A stretch of DNA of 64,000 bases from Treponema sp. OMZ 798 (GCF_024181385.1 NZ_CP051305.1:806001-870000); one strand, 5' to 3'; counted from the first letter of the stretch, positions 1 to 8,714 are shown. Translations and numbers: made by a program. Notes: generated from the letters alone by a model not told the origin.

Positions 1-57
1 TTTTAGCTGAAATTTTGCAATTTTACTAAAAAATTTGTGTATTCCTTCCAATTTCAT
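1..57 (-). CDS. Partial CDS leaving the left edge, N-terminus only
   Basis: On the minus strand an AAAAGGAG ribosome-binding site (about 67-74) lies about 9 nt before an ATG at 57-55. The frame then stays open to the window edge for 19 codons, reading MKLEGIHKFFSKIAKFQLK. A good minus-strand promoter lies further upstream at 137-165. The family cannot be recognised from 19 residues. Because an 18-bp palindrome overlaps its -10 box, the gene may be autoregulated or repressed, but that is inference. Confidence 0.5.
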   Translation of the reverse strand, partial: MKLEGIHKFFSKIAKFQLK

Positions 58-76
58 TTTATGCTTCTCCTTTTAA

Positions 77-102
77 GTTCATAAGCCGATAGGTTTATGA
101 AC
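77..102 (-). repeat. 11-bp hairpin in the leader of the left-edge gene
   Basis: GTTCATAAGCC (77-87) and GGTTTATGAAC (92-102) form an inverted repeat with one G-T pair and a 4-nt loop. It lies between the minus-strand promoter and the ribosome-binding site of the left-edge gene, so it would fold in its 5' leader. The core TTCATAAGCC recurs in the hairpin at 10519-10557. Confidence 0.5.
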
Positions 103-132
103 CTATAATATTTTTCGCTAAAGAACGCTTAC

Positions 133-150
133 TGTAAGTATATACTTACA
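133..150. promoter_or_regulatory. 18-bp perfect palindrome, candidate repressor operator
   Basis: TGTAAGTATATACTTACA is a perfect 18-bp palindrome. It covers the -10 box (137-142) of the minus-strand promoter, a classic position for a repressor site. The 11-mer CTTACTGTAAG overlapping its left edge (128-138) also occurs at 38976-38986 upstream of the third Rpn gene. No regulator is identified. Confidence 0.5.
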
Positions 151-165
151 TATTATGCTTGTCAA
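137..165 (-). promoter_or_regulatory. Minus-strand sigma-70-type promoter of the left-edge gene
   Basis: Read on the minus strand, TTGACA (165-160), a 17-nt spacer and TATACT (142-137) match the housekeeping consensus closely. Transcription would start near 130 and give a leader of about 70 nt carrying the hairpin at 77-102. Confidence 0.6.
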
Positions 166-212
166 GTAAGAAAAGATTTGTTTTTATAAACAGCCTATAG
201 CTTTTCGATGTA

Positions 213-241
213 TTGTATATATTTTATGAATGTGATACAAT
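213..241 (+). promoter_or_regulatory. Promoter of the crtI-crtB-kinase operon
   Basis: TTGTAT (213-218), a 17-nt spacer and TACAAT (236-241), preceded by TG at 233-234 as an extended -10. The leader to the crtI ATG would be about 90 nt and ends in an AAAAGGAG ribosome-binding site. Confidence 0.5.
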
Positions 242-337
242 GTCATTCGTTAGATAAAGACTATGATAATTATTCGGCCTATCTTTTAGAAAAACTGTTT
301 TAATCCCATCATATTTTTTAGCTAAAAGGAGTTTTAT

Positions 338-1867
338 ATGAATAAAAAGGTACTGGTAGTTGGTGCCGGTATAGCAGGGCTTTCGGCAGCTATCCGATTA
401 AAGCATGCAGGATATGAGGTGGAAATTTTTGAGCAAGGAGCTATGCCCGGCGGAAAGATGCACAGGATTGAGGCTGATGGGCACAGTTTTGATGTAGGTC
501 CGACCCTTGTTATGATGCCTTCCGTTTATAGAGAAATTTTCGAGCTTGCAGGAAAGAATGCGGATGATTATATTCCTATGACAAAGCTTGATCCAATGTA
601 TGAGGTTTACTTTAAAGATAAGGATAAGTCTAAGGACTATCGGCATTATGTGCTGAATTCGGATCTTGTAGATTTAATGAAGATTACCGAACAAAAGGGG
701 CCTGAAAATGCACGCGGTTTTCTTTCATATATTTCCGAAATTTATAAAAGATATCAAATTGCTCTGGATCATTTTATAACGAGACCATTTAGAAAATGGT
801 CAGATATATATAATCCGTTTATGCTTCTTCAAGCTATTAAATTAAAGACCTTTGACAGTGCAGACAAGATGATGGCTTCCTTTATGCCGGACAGTGATTT
901 ACACAGAATGTTGAGCTTTCAAACCCTTTACATAGGAGTTTCTCCCAAAAAAGGCCCTTCTCTTTACAATATAATTCCTATGATCGAGCTTTTATACGGG
1001 GTTTGGTTTATCAAGGGCGGAATGCATACGATGGCTTCTCAAATGGCAAGACTTTTTGAAGAACTTGGAGGCAAGATAAATTATAATTCCAAGGTCGATA
1101 AAATATTAACCGAGGGAAAAACCGTTAAGGGGCTTTTGGTAGGCGGAGAAAAAATTGAAGCTCCCTATGTTGTGTGCAATGCAGACTTTCCCTATGCCAT
1201 GACAAATTTAATTGATGATGAAAAGGTGAGAGGAAAATATAGTCCCGAAAAAATAAATACGATGGACTATTCTTGTTCCTGTCTTGTTTTTTATTGGGGT
1301 GTGGAGGGATTCTATCCTGAGCTCCCTGCTCATGCCTTTGTAGTATCCGAAGATCTCGACGATAATCTTAAAAGTATTTTTGACGGAAGAAAAATAAAGG
1401 ATCCGTCCGTTTATCTTCATATTCCGTCTAATGTAGATCCTTCAATGGCTCCGAAGGATAAGTCGAGTTTTTATCTTTTAATTCCTGTTTCCGAAATTGT
1501 AACTTCCCAATATGAATGGAACGAAGAAACTGTAGATTATTACAGGCAAAAAGCTATTGAATCCCTTTCAAAGTTGCCGGGCCTTGCAAATTTAAAAAAT
1601 TCAATCTCGGTCGAAAAAGTTTTTACTCCCAAAGATTTTGAAAAAAACTTTAACGCCTATAGGGGGGCGACCTTCGGGCTTCAGCCGACATTGACTCAGA
1701 GCAACCATCTAAGACCTCAGGCAAAGGCAAAAAACTGCGAGGGCCTTTATTTTTGCGGAAGCAGCACCCATCCGGGAGCCGGTGTCCCTATAGTTATGCA
1801 AAGCGGCAAGATCTGTGCAGAAGAGTTACGCCGGGATAATCCCGAGGACAACTTTAGTGATAAATAA
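338..1867 (+). CDS. crtI: Phytoene desaturase-family FAD oxidoreductase (CrtI-like)
   Basis: A CrtI/CrtN-type flavoprotein that would desaturate a C40 (phytoene) or C30 polyene. The N-terminus holds the dinucleotide-binding fold VVGAGIAGLSAA (about residues 7-18) with an acidic residue closing strand 2 (EIFEQG), followed by PGGK. The C-terminus has the family's second FAD-binding stretch, LYFCGSSTHPGAGVP, near residue 465. The length of 509 residues is usual. The start follows AAAAGGAG by 6 nt. The gene overlaps crtB downstream by 11 bp, so the two are translationally coupled. The synthase next door supports a carotenoid-like substrate; the end product cannot be told, because no cyclase or glycosyltransferase is present. 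Confidence 0.88.
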   Translation: MNKKVLVVGAGIAGLSAAIRLKHAGYEVEIFEQGAMPGGKMHRIEADGHSFDVGPTLVMMPSVYREIFELAGKNADDYIPMTKLDPMYEVYFKDKDKSKDYRHYVLNSDLVDLMKITEQKGPENARGFLSYISEIYKRYQIALDHFITRPFRKWSDIYNPFMLLQAIKLKTFDSADKMMASFMPDSDLHRMLSFQTLYIGVSPKKGPSLYNIIPMIELLYGVWFIKGGMHTMASQMARLFEELGGKINYNSKVDKILTEGKTVKGLLVGGEKIEAPYVVCNADFPYAMTNLIDDEKVRGKYSPEKINTMDYSCSCLVFYWGVEGFYPELPAHAFVVSEDLDDNLKSIFDGRKIKDPSVYLHIPSNVDPSMAPKDKSSFYLLIPVSEIVTSQYEWNEETVDYYRQKAIESLSKLPGLANLKNSISVEKVFTPKDFEKNFNAYRGATFGLQPTLTQSNHLRPQAKAKNCEGLYFCGSSTHPGAGVPIVMQSGKICAEELRRDNPEDNFSDK

Positions 1868-2846
1868 GTTTAAAGCAAGGTTCCGCTTGCAAAAATCTTA
1901 TAAGCAGGCGGAGCTGATTATGAAAGAAAGGGCCGTGAGTTTTTATCAAGCCTTTTCAAATCTTCCGCCTGAAAGGTTTAAGGGTGTCGCTGCCGTTTAT
2001 GCTTTTTGCAGATATGCGGATGACCTTGTCGATAAGAAGCCGATAGACGGCGGCGAAAAAAACATATTAAAAAGTTTGCTCGATCTTGAAAATGCCCTTA
2101 AATTTCTTTATTCCAAGGAATCGGGTAGTGCCCTATATTCCAAAGGGATGGGAGTTAAGCCGAATGACAATCCTGTTTTACAAGAAGATTGGTGGCCTGC
2201 CTTTGAACATACGGTAAAAAAATTCGATATTCCTTTAAAGGGATTTTTAATGCAGATAGAGGGGCAGCGTATGGATCTTTCCCCTGATGACATTAAAACC
2301 TTTGATGAGTTTATAGAATACTGCCGTCTTGTTGCTTCCTCGGTAGGCCTTATGATGCTTCCCTTTTTGGTAAAGAGCGATAAGGAAATGGATGATGGTT
2401 TTGTTAAATCTTGTGAAGATCTGGGAATAGCAATGCAGATTACAAATATCTTGCGGGATGTAGGAGAGGATCTACGCGAAAAAAATAAGCTCTATCTTCC
2501 GGCTTCCTTGCTGGAGGAATACGGCATCACTAAGAAGGAACTCGAAGACCTTGCAAGGCAGAGTACTGAGGAATGTATCGAAACCCTTATCCCCCAAAAT
2601 TTTATTTTGCTTTGGGAAAAGCTCGCTTCGATTGCCGATGATTACTATGCTTCATTTGGAAAAAGGCTTTCTTATTTTCATCCAAGCTGTGTCATGCCTC
2701 TTTTTGCCGCTGCAAGAATGTACAGGGGAATTGCAGATGCAGTCAGAGAGGCTTCATATAATTGCTTTACAAAAAGATGCTATACTACAGAAAAAATGCG
2801 TAATGCCGTACTTGCTCAAGTGAAAGAGCTAAAGCAGCGTATATAA
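1857..2846 (+). CDS. crtB: Phytoene/squalene synthase family protein (CrtB-like)
   Basis: A head-to-head prenyl synthase that would join two GGPP (or FPP) molecules. Both Asp-rich Mg-diphosphate motifs are intact: YADDLVDKK (about residues 54-62) and DVGEDLREKNKLYLP (from about residue 201). I place the start at GTG 1857, not the in-frame ATG at 1815: a GAGG ribosome-binding site lies about 9 nt upstream of the GTG, the protein then begins just before the conserved helix, and the overlap with crtI is only 11 bp. That gives 329 residues. It is the middle gene of a three-gene operon, 17 nt from the kinase gene. C30 versus C40 specificity cannot be decided from the sequence. Confidence 0.88.
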   Translation: MINKFKARFRLQKSYKQAELIMKERAVSFYQAFSNLPPERFKGVAAVYAFCRYADDLVDKKPIDGGEKNILKSLLDLENALKFLYSKESGSALYSKGMGVKPNDNPVLQEDWWPAFEHTVKKFDIPLKGFLMQIEGQRMDLSPDDIKTFDEFIEYCRLVASSVGLMMLPFLVKSDKEMDDGFVKSCEDLGIAMQITNILRDVGEDLREKNKLYLPASLLEEYGITKKELEDLARQSTEECIETLIPQNFILLWEKLASIADDYYASFGKRLSYFHPSCVMPLFAAARMYRGIADAVREASYNCFTKRCYTTEKMRNAVLAQVKELKQRI

Positions 2847-2863
2847 TTTTAGGAGGAACTAAA

Positions 2864-4330
2864 ATGCGGAACATTTTGATTATTCTTATTTCATTTTGTT
2901 ATATTTTCTTTGTTTTATTTTTATCGGCAGTGGTGTCAAAGTTTACAAAAAAAGATTCCGAAGTGCCGAGAAAACTTATTCATATTTTGGTAGGTAACTG
3001 GGTCTTTTTAACTCCTATGCATACCGAACTTTGGGCTGTGCTTTTTGTTCCGTTTGCCTTTATCATTATTAACAGCCTTAACTTAAAGTATAAGTTTCTT
3101 TCTTCGATGGAAAGGAGCGATACCAACCCGGGAACCGTGTACTATGCTGTAAGTTTATTTTTTTTATCGGGAGCAAGTTTTATTTTGGGGTGGAAAAGCC
3201 TTTCATTTATCGGAATTCTTATTATGGCTTACGGCGACGGTCTTGCAGCCCTTACAGGAAAAAAATGGGGATCGATAAAACCTTTTTCATTTGCAAGGGA
3301 GAAAAGTCTTGTAGGTTTTCTTACTGTGCTTATATTTTCTTTTGTAATTACGGCCGCCTGTCTTTATGTTTTTGCTCCTTCGGAAATAGGCCGGGAATTG
3401 AGCTTGTTTAGTATTGTGCTTATTGCTTTGTGTACAGCCTTCTTTTCAGCCTTTGTCGAAATTACCGGAAAAAATGGTGCCGATAATTTATCTCTTCCTA
3501 TAGGATCCGCTTTGTTTGCTTCTCTTTTAATGCACTACGGCAGTTTAGGTTTTTATATTTATATCCTTGCCTCAGTCCTAATTTTATTTGCAGCTTATAA
3601 GGCGCGTGCAATAAAACCTGACGGAATTGTTGCAGCTATTATAACTGCGATGACTCTTTACGCTTTAGGAGGGACTTGGATGGGCTTGAGCTTAATAGGC
3701 TTTTTTGTTGCAGGAAGTTTTGTAAGCTTTTTAAAAAATCAAACCAAACGCAAGGCTGAAGAATTGCAGGAGGATAATGGACCAAGGTCTTGGATTCAGG
3801 TTTTATGTAACTCGCTTCCGGCCTGCATATTACTTTGGCTTTTTTATTTTTTCCCCGAAAAAAAAGTTTTCTTACTTCTTTCATTTGCAGTTTTTTCTGC
3901 AGCCAATGCCGATACCTTTTCTTCGGAGTTAGGAATGCTTTGGAAAGGAAGAGTGTTTAACATATTAAACGGGAAAAAACTTGAAAGAGGGCTTTCGGGC
4001 GGCGTTTCTTGGGCAGGATTTTGTGCCGGCCTTTTAGGCAGCGTGCTTCTTTCTCTTTTTGCCCTTCCTCAATTCGGGCTCCGAGGAGTGATTTTTATAG
4101 CAGTTTTAGGCTTTGCAGGTTCCTTGATAGATAGTTATTTAGGTGCAGCCTTCCAACGCAAATATAAAACACCTGACGGAGTTATTTGGGACAAGAATAT
4201 CGGGCCTTCAGCTGTTCTTATAAGAGGTTATAAGCTGATAAGCAACAACACCGTAAACCTTTTTACCTTAATTTCAGTTTCGGTTTTAGGATATTTAGCT
4301 GCCCATTATTTTTGCAGACTATGTTTTTAA
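2864..4330 (+). CDS. Fused isoprenoid-alcohol kinase: SEC59/VTE5-like domain plus DUF92/VTE6-like domain
   Basis: A 488-residue polytopic membrane protein made of two families. Residues 1 to about 235 resemble the dolichol/phytol kinase family, with RKLIHILVGNW near residue 35 and AYGDGLAALTGKKWG near residue 123. Residues about 240-488 match DUF92/TMEM19, with SAANADTFSSELG, the glycine-rich GLSGGVSWAG and LIDSYLGAAFQ. In plants VTE5 phosphorylates phytol and the DUF92 protein VTE6 phosphorylates phytyl phosphate, so one polypeptide could convert an isoprenoid alcohol to its diphosphate. A GGAGG site precedes the start. Position right after crtI-crtB suggests supply or recycling of prenyl diphosphate; the substrate is unknown. 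Confidence 0.8.
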   Translation: MRNILIILISFCYIFFVLFLSAVVSKFTKKDSEVPRKLIHILVGNWVFLTPMHTELWAVLFVPFAFIIINSLNLKYKFLSSMERSDTNPGTVYYAVSLFFLSGASFILGWKSLSFIGILIMAYGDGLAALTGKKWGSIKPFSFAREKSLVGFLTVLIFSFVITAACLYVFAPSEIGRELSLFSIVLIALCTAFFSAFVEITGKNGADNLSLPIGSALFASLLMHYGSLGFYIYILASVLILFAAYKARAIKPDGIVAAIITAMTLYALGGTWMGLSLIGFFVAGSFVSFLKNQTKRKAEELQEDNGPRSWIQVLCNSLPACILLWLFYFFPEKKVFLLLSFAVFSAANADTFSSELGMLWKGRVFNILNGKKLERGLSGGVSWAGFCAGLLGSVLLSLFALPQFGLRGVIFIAVLGFAGSLIDSYLGAAFQRKYKTPDGVIWDKNIGPSAVLIRGYKLISNNTVNLFTLISVSVLGYLAAHYFCRLCF

Positions 4331-4332
4331 TA

Positions 4333-4361
4333 TTGACATAAATAGTTTTAAGCGCTACAAT
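4333..4361 (+). promoter_or_regulatory. Promoter of pepF
   Basis: TTGACA (4333-4338), a 17-nt spacer and TACAAT (4356-4361). It begins 3 bp after the kinase stop codon, so pepF is separately transcribed. An AAGGAG site follows at about 4374. Confidence 0.65.
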
Positions 4362-4385
4362 CATAATTGACTTAAGGAGATACCA

Positions 4386-6179
4386 ATGCAAAACAAAACT
4401 GCACCGAGATGGGATTTAAAAAATATTTATCCCGATTTTAAATCAAAAGAGTATGCGGAATCAAAAAAGAAAATTCCTGCACTGACTTCAAAGTTTGAAA
4501 AGCACTTAAAAGCTTTTTCGGACAAGGACTTAAAAAAATGGCTTATAAAGGCTTTGGATATTTTAAACGAGTTTAATGCCGAATCCGAAACGCTTTATGC
4601 CTATGCTTCGGCCGTCTATACAACCGATACCGAAAACAAGGAAGCCCTTTCGGAGATGAATTCCATATCCGAAATCTTTGTTCCGTTTACGCCCCTTGGT
4701 GTGCGCTTTTCGAATATCTTGGCTTCCGTTTCCAAAGAAGTGAAGGCCTTGATCAAAAGCGACAAGGATTTAAAATATGCAGCCTTTTATTTGGAAGATA
4801 CCTTGTTTTGGCAAAAGAAACAAATGAGCGAAGAAGAGGAAGCCTTGGCTGCCGACCTTGCCCGCTCAGGCTCTTCGGCTTGGAGCAAATTACAGAGCAT
4901 GCTGACTTCGACGGCTTCCTGTGTTTGGGATGAAAAAACTAAAGAAGAAAAGACCTTGGTTCAGCTTAGAGCGATGGCCTATGACAAGGATGAGGCTGTC
5001 CGCGAAAAGGCCTTTAAAAAAGAGCTTGAACTTTGCAAGTCGATAGAAAAGCCCGTTGCCGCAGCCTTGAACGGCGTAAAGGGAGCTTCCATTACCTTAA
5101 ACAAGAGGCGCAACTGGAAGGGAGGCACAATCGAAAAATCCGTAAGGCAGGCAAATATAAGTCAAAAAACGCTCGACTCCTTAATTTCCGCCATCGAAGA
5201 TTCTCTTCCCTCATGGAGAAAATATTTAAAGGCTAAGGCCATGCTTCTCGGCAAAAAGGACTTACCCTTTTATGATCTCTTTGCTCCCGTTTCAAAATCA
5301 TTCCCCACATATACTTGGGAAGAAGCAAAGGCCTTGGTAATCGAAAACTTTTCTTCGTTTTCAAAGAACATGGGAGATTTTGCAAAGAAGGCCTTCGATT
5401 CAAATTGGATAGACGGAGAGGTCCGTAACGGCAAGGTCGGCGGAGCCTATTGTACTCATTTCCCCGTAACAAAGGAACCGAGAGTTCTTTGCAACTTTGA
5501 CGGCTCTTTTTCTTCGGTCAGCACCCTTGCACACGAGCTGGGACACGCCTTCCACTTTAACGTTGTGAAGAATATGCCCGTTATAAATCAAAGCTATCCT
5601 ATGACTCTTGCCGAGACCGCTTCTATCTTTGCCGAAACCATCTTGTTTGAAAGCGAAATCAAAAAGATGAATGAAGAGCAAAAAACTGCCCTCTTGGAGA
5701 TTCACCTTCAAGACGGATGTCAGGTCTTGGTCGATATCCTTTCTCGTTTTTATTTTGAACGGTCCTTTATGGAAGAAAGAGAAAAGCATGAACTCACAGC
5801 TGAGGACTGCTGCCGTCTTATGCTTGAAGCTCAAAAGAAAAGCTACGGAAACGGGCTTGATTCTAAATTGCTTCATCCTTATATGTGGCTTGTTAAGGGA
5901 CATTATTATTCTGCAGGCTTGGGCTTTTATAACTTCCCCTATGCCTTCGGACAGCTCTTTGCCCTCGGTCTTTATAACCGCTACAAGAAGGAAGGACCAA
6001 AGTTTACTTCTGTCTATGAGGATATTTTAAGCAAAACCGGAATGATGGATGCCGTAAAGGTAACCAATAGTGCGGGCTTTAATATCGAGACGCCGGACTT
6101 CTGGAAAGAAGGAATAAAGATTTTTACCGACGAGATAAGCGAATTTGAAAAGCTCGTAAAAAAAGCAAAGAAAAAATAA
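4386..6179 (+). CDS. pepF: Oligoendopeptidase F-type zinc metallopeptidase (M3B)
   Basis: A cytoplasmic peptidase that cleaves short peptides (about 7-17 residues in characterised PepF enzymes). The zinc site HELGH lies near residues 383-387, and the third ligand is the Glu in the following TLAETASIFAE. The N-terminal WDLKNIYPDF is typical of the family, as is the length of 597 residues. There is no signal peptide. The gene has its own consensus promoter and a strong terminator, so it is monocistronic. Peptide hydrolysis fits an amino-acid-fermenting spirochaete, as does the aspartase at 10.8 kb. Confidence 0.93.
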   Translation: MQNKTAPRWDLKNIYPDFKSKEYAESKKKIPALTSKFEKHLKAFSDKDLKKWLIKALDILNEFNAESETLYAYASAVYTTDTENKEALSEMNSISEIFVPFTPLGVRFSNILASVSKEVKALIKSDKDLKYAAFYLEDTLFWQKKQMSEEEEALAADLARSGSSAWSKLQSMLTSTASCVWDEKTKEEKTLVQLRAMAYDKDEAVREKAFKKELELCKSIEKPVAAALNGVKGASITLNKRRNWKGGTIEKSVRQANISQKTLDSLISAIEDSLPSWRKYLKAKAMLLGKKDLPFYDLFAPVSKSFPTYTWEEAKALVIENFSSFSKNMGDFAKKAFDSNWIDGEVRNGKVGGAYCTHFPVTKEPRVLCNFDGSFSSVSTLAHELGHAFHFNVVKNMPVINQSYPMTLAETASIFAETILFESEIKKMNEEQKTALLEIHLQDGCQVLVDILSRFYFERSFMEEREKHELTAEDCCRLMLEAQKKSYGNGLDSKLLHPYMWLVKGHYYSAGLGFYNFPYAFGQLFALGLYNRYKKEGPKFTSVYEDILSKTGMMDAVKVTNSAGFNIETPDFWKEGIKIFTDEISEFEKLVKKAKKK

Positions 6180-6186
6180 GTTAATT

Positions 6187-6233
6187 AAAAGCCCCGATTG
6201 ATTTCTTTGTGAGGAAACCAAGCGGGGCTTTTT
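6187..6233 (+). terminator. Rho-independent terminator after pepF
   Basis: AAAAGCCCCG (6187-6196) pairs with CGGGGCTTTT (6223-6232), with further pairing inside the loop and a T run after the stem. It lies between convergent pepF and the exonuclease gene and could act in both directions. Confidence 0.8.
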
Positions 6234-6264
6234 GATTTTAAATATGTCTTTTTATTTTGAGGCT

Positions 6265-6918
6265 TTAAAATAAATTTTGAACGAGTTTTCCGCCGTCCGT
6301 TTCAGGGTCCTTGGTGCTCAGGTACTCCGAAATGTCTACATCCTTTTTATAATAGTCAAGCATGTCCTTGTTTTTTTCGAAGAAATGCTTTACGGCTATT
6401 TTAAAGAATTCCATACAGACTCTGGCATCGTCTTCGGCGCGGTGGGCATTTATTGCTTGAACACCGAACTGCACTGCAAGGTTTTGAAGGGCATAGCTTT
6501 GTAAGCCGGGCAGGGTTTCCCGTGCAAAGGTGAGGGTGTCAAAGACCTTGTTTGTAAGCTTTGTTTTTCCGCACCTTTCAAGCTCGCAGTTTATAAAGTT
6601 TATGTCGAAGTTTGCATTATGGGCAACGAGAACAGTGTTGCGGATAAAGTCCAAGAAGTCGGGCAGAACTTCCGCGAATTTGGGCTGACCTGCGAGCATC
6701 TCGTCGGTTATTTGATTTACCTTTCCCGCCTCGGGAGGCATGGGTTTTTCGGGATCTATCAAAACATTGTAACGGGCAATAACTCCCCTGACATCGAATT
6801 TTACGCAGCCGATTTCGACCACTCTTTCAGCCTTGGCCTCCGTTCCCGTTGTTTCGGTATCGAAGGCCGTAAAAACAGCCTTATCATATACGGCGCTAAT
6901 CCAATCGTAAGAGCTCAT
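6265..6918 (-). CDS. DnaQ-like 3'-5' exonuclease (DEDDh)
   Basis: A 217-residue exonuclease of the DNA polymerase III epsilon family. Motif Exo I is FDTETTG near residue 19, Exo II is AHNANFDINF near residue 99, and Exo III is AHRAEDDARV near residue 159, so the DEDDh set is complete. It may proofread for the replicative polymerase or act as a stand-alone nuclease; its short C-terminal tail lacks clear polymerase-binding features. The start ATG shares one base with the upstream mutase stop (TAATG), so the two genes are translationally coupled. Confidence 0.88.
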   Translation of the reverse strand: MSSYDWISAVYDKAVFTAFDTETTGTEAKAERVVEIGCVKFDVRGVIARYNVLIDPEKPMPPEAGKVNQITDEMLAGQPKFAEVLPDFLDFIRNTVLVAHNANFDINFINCELERCGKTKLTNKVFDTLTFARETLPGLQSYALQNLAVQFGVQAINAHRAEDDARVCMEFFKIAVKHFFEKNKDMLDYYKKDVDISEYLSTKDPETDGGKLVQNLF

Positions 6919-8681
6919 TATGCGTTTAGTACTCCGTTAAATTCTTTTTCGAATTCGGCAATCTTTTTATCCGATTGTTTTTTGGCTTCTTCAACAGAAG
7001 AAACAACCTTCTCGGAATGAATTATGTAGATCTTTATCTTGGGTTCGGTTCCGCTCGGCCTTATGCAGATTATCGAGCCATCTTCCAAATAGTATTGAAG
7101 AACATTGCTCTTAGGTAAGGAAACTGTAGTTTTTTTGGCAGGCTCTAATGGAGAGTACTCCGTGCTTTCCTGAATATCCCTTATGGTCTTTACCTTCACT
7201 CCGGCAATTTCGCTCAAGTTTCTTTCTCTTACCCTGACCATCATGTCCTGCATAATCTTCAATCCTTCCGCTCCGGGGTATACCATGTTGATGGTCTTTT
7301 CTCCGTAAAAGGCAAATTCCGAAAAGATTTCGTTTAATCGGTCTAAGAGACTTTTACCCTTGCTCCTCCAATAGAGGGTCATCTCTGCACAAATTGCAGA
7401 TGCGGCAATTCCGTCTTTATCCCGTATTTCGGTTCCGAAATTGTAGCCGAAGCTTTCTTCGTATCCGTAAAGATAGGTGTGGGAACCGGTGCTTACCATG
7501 CGTTCGGCGATACCGCAGATCCACTTAAAACCTGTGAGACATTCTTCGCTCTTAACATTATACTTGGCGGCGATTAAATCGCTTAAGGGGGAGGTTACTA
7601 TGGAGCGTACTATCGCTGCGTTTTGGGGGAGCTTATTTTTTTCTTTTAATGTGAGACAGATATAATCTGCAAAGAGGGCTCCCATCTGGTTGCCGCTTAT
7701 AAGCTGCATTTCGCCCGCGGCGTTTTTGACTGCACAGGCAAAGCGGTCGGCATCGGGATCGGTGGCCATCAAAATATCGGCTCCTTCCTTTATAGCCAAG
7801 TCCATAGCCATCTTTAAGGCTTTCGGATCTTCGGGGTTGGGATAGCTTACCGTCGGGAAATTCCCGTCAGGTTCGCGCTGTTCGGGAACGCTTATAACAT
7901 TGAAGCCCATTTCGCCCAGAACCTTTTCGACATGTACGGCTCCTGTTCCGTGAAGGGGAGTGTAAACTATCTTCACCTTGGAAGCCATATCCTTAATTAT
8001 TTCTTGACGGCTGAGTTTTTCTTTCAGCATGGCCCAGTACTTTTCGTCGATTTCCTTATCGATGATTACGAGCTTGCCCTTTTTAAGAGCTTCTTCTTCG
8101 CTCATCATTTTAATAGAAGAAACCTCTCCCACCTTTTTGATGATGCCTGAATCATGGGGCGGGGTAATCTGGGCTCCGTCCGACCAGTAAGCCTTGTAGC
8201 CGTTATATTCCGGAGGATTGTGTGAGGCGGTTACTACAATTCCCGTATCGCAGCCGAGTTCCCTTATGGCATAAGAAAGTTCAGGTGTAGGTCTTAAACT
8301 TGAAAAAAGATAACAGCGGATATTGTTTGCCGCAAAGATGAGGGCAGCCGTTTTTGCAAAGACATCCGAAAAGCGCCTTGAATCGTATGCAATTACGGCA
8401 CTCAAAGAGCCGGCCTTGGCCTTGTCAGCCTTTGCTTCTATTAAGTAATCGGCAAGGCCCTGAGTTGCATTTTTTATTACGAAAGGATTCATGCGGTTTG
8501 TGCCTCCCCCGATAATGCCTCTTAAACCTGCCGTTCCGAATTCCAAGTCCCTGTAAAAGCGGTCATATAATTCCTTTTCATCGTTTTTTTCGATTAAAGA
8601 TTTAACCTCATCGGCAAATTTTACTTCCCTTTCTTCGGAAATATATTTTTTTGCTCTATTTAGTACTTCATTTTTATCCAT
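6918..8681 (-). CDS. Phosphoglucomutase/phosphomannomutase (alpha-D-phosphohexomutase)
   Basis: Interconverts hexose 1- and 6-phosphates in the cytoplasm. The phosphoserine loop TASHNPPEYNGYK is near residue 135, the metal loop DPDADRFA near residue 305 and the sugar-binding GYEESFGY near residue 405. The C-terminal phosphate loop RPSGTEPKIKIY is intact. The 587-residue length suits the PGM2-like branch. Substrate choice between glucose and mannose cannot be read from the sequence. It is first of a two-gene unit with the exonuclease gene and has a GGAGG site before the ATG. Confidence 0.92.
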   Translation of the reverse strand: MDKNEVLNRAKKYISEEREVKFADEVKSLIEKNDEKELYDRFYRDLEFGTAGLRGIIGGGTNRMNPFVIKNATQGLADYLIEAKADKAKAGSLSAVIAYDSRRFSDVFAKTAALIFAANNIRCYLFSSLRPTPELSYAIRELGCDTGIVVTASHNPPEYNGYKAYWSDGAQITPPHDSGIIKKVGEVSSIKMMSEEEALKKGKLVIIDKEIDEKYWAMLKEKLSRQEIIKDMASKVKIVYTPLHGTGAVHVEKVLGEMGFNVISVPEQREPDGNFPTVSYPNPEDPKALKMAMDLAIKEGADILMATDPDADRFACAVKNAAGEMQLISGNQMGALFADYICLTLKEKNKLPQNAAIVRSIVTSPLSDLIAAKYNVKSEECLTGFKWICGIAERMVSTGSHTYLYGYEESFGYNFGTEIRDKDGIAASAICAEMTLYWRSKGKSLLDRLNEIFSEFAFYGEKTINMVYPGAEGLKIMQDMMVRVRERNLSEIAGVKVKTIRDIQESTEYSPLEPAKKTTVSLPKSNVLQYYLEDGSIICIRPSGTEPKIKIYIIHSEKVVSSVEEAKKQSDKKIAEFEKEFNGVLNA

Positions 8682-8714
8682 AAAAAGTCCTCCGCAATTT
8701 GTAAAATCAATAGG

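Noticed and set aside
1815..1856. ATG 1815 as the crtB start
   Set aside because: It lies deep inside crtI, has no ribosome-binding site, and the GTG at 1857 has a proper one.
5400..5903. 167-residue minus-strand frame inside pepF
   Set aside because: It is antisense to the conserved catalytic region of pepF and has no family similarity or start signal.
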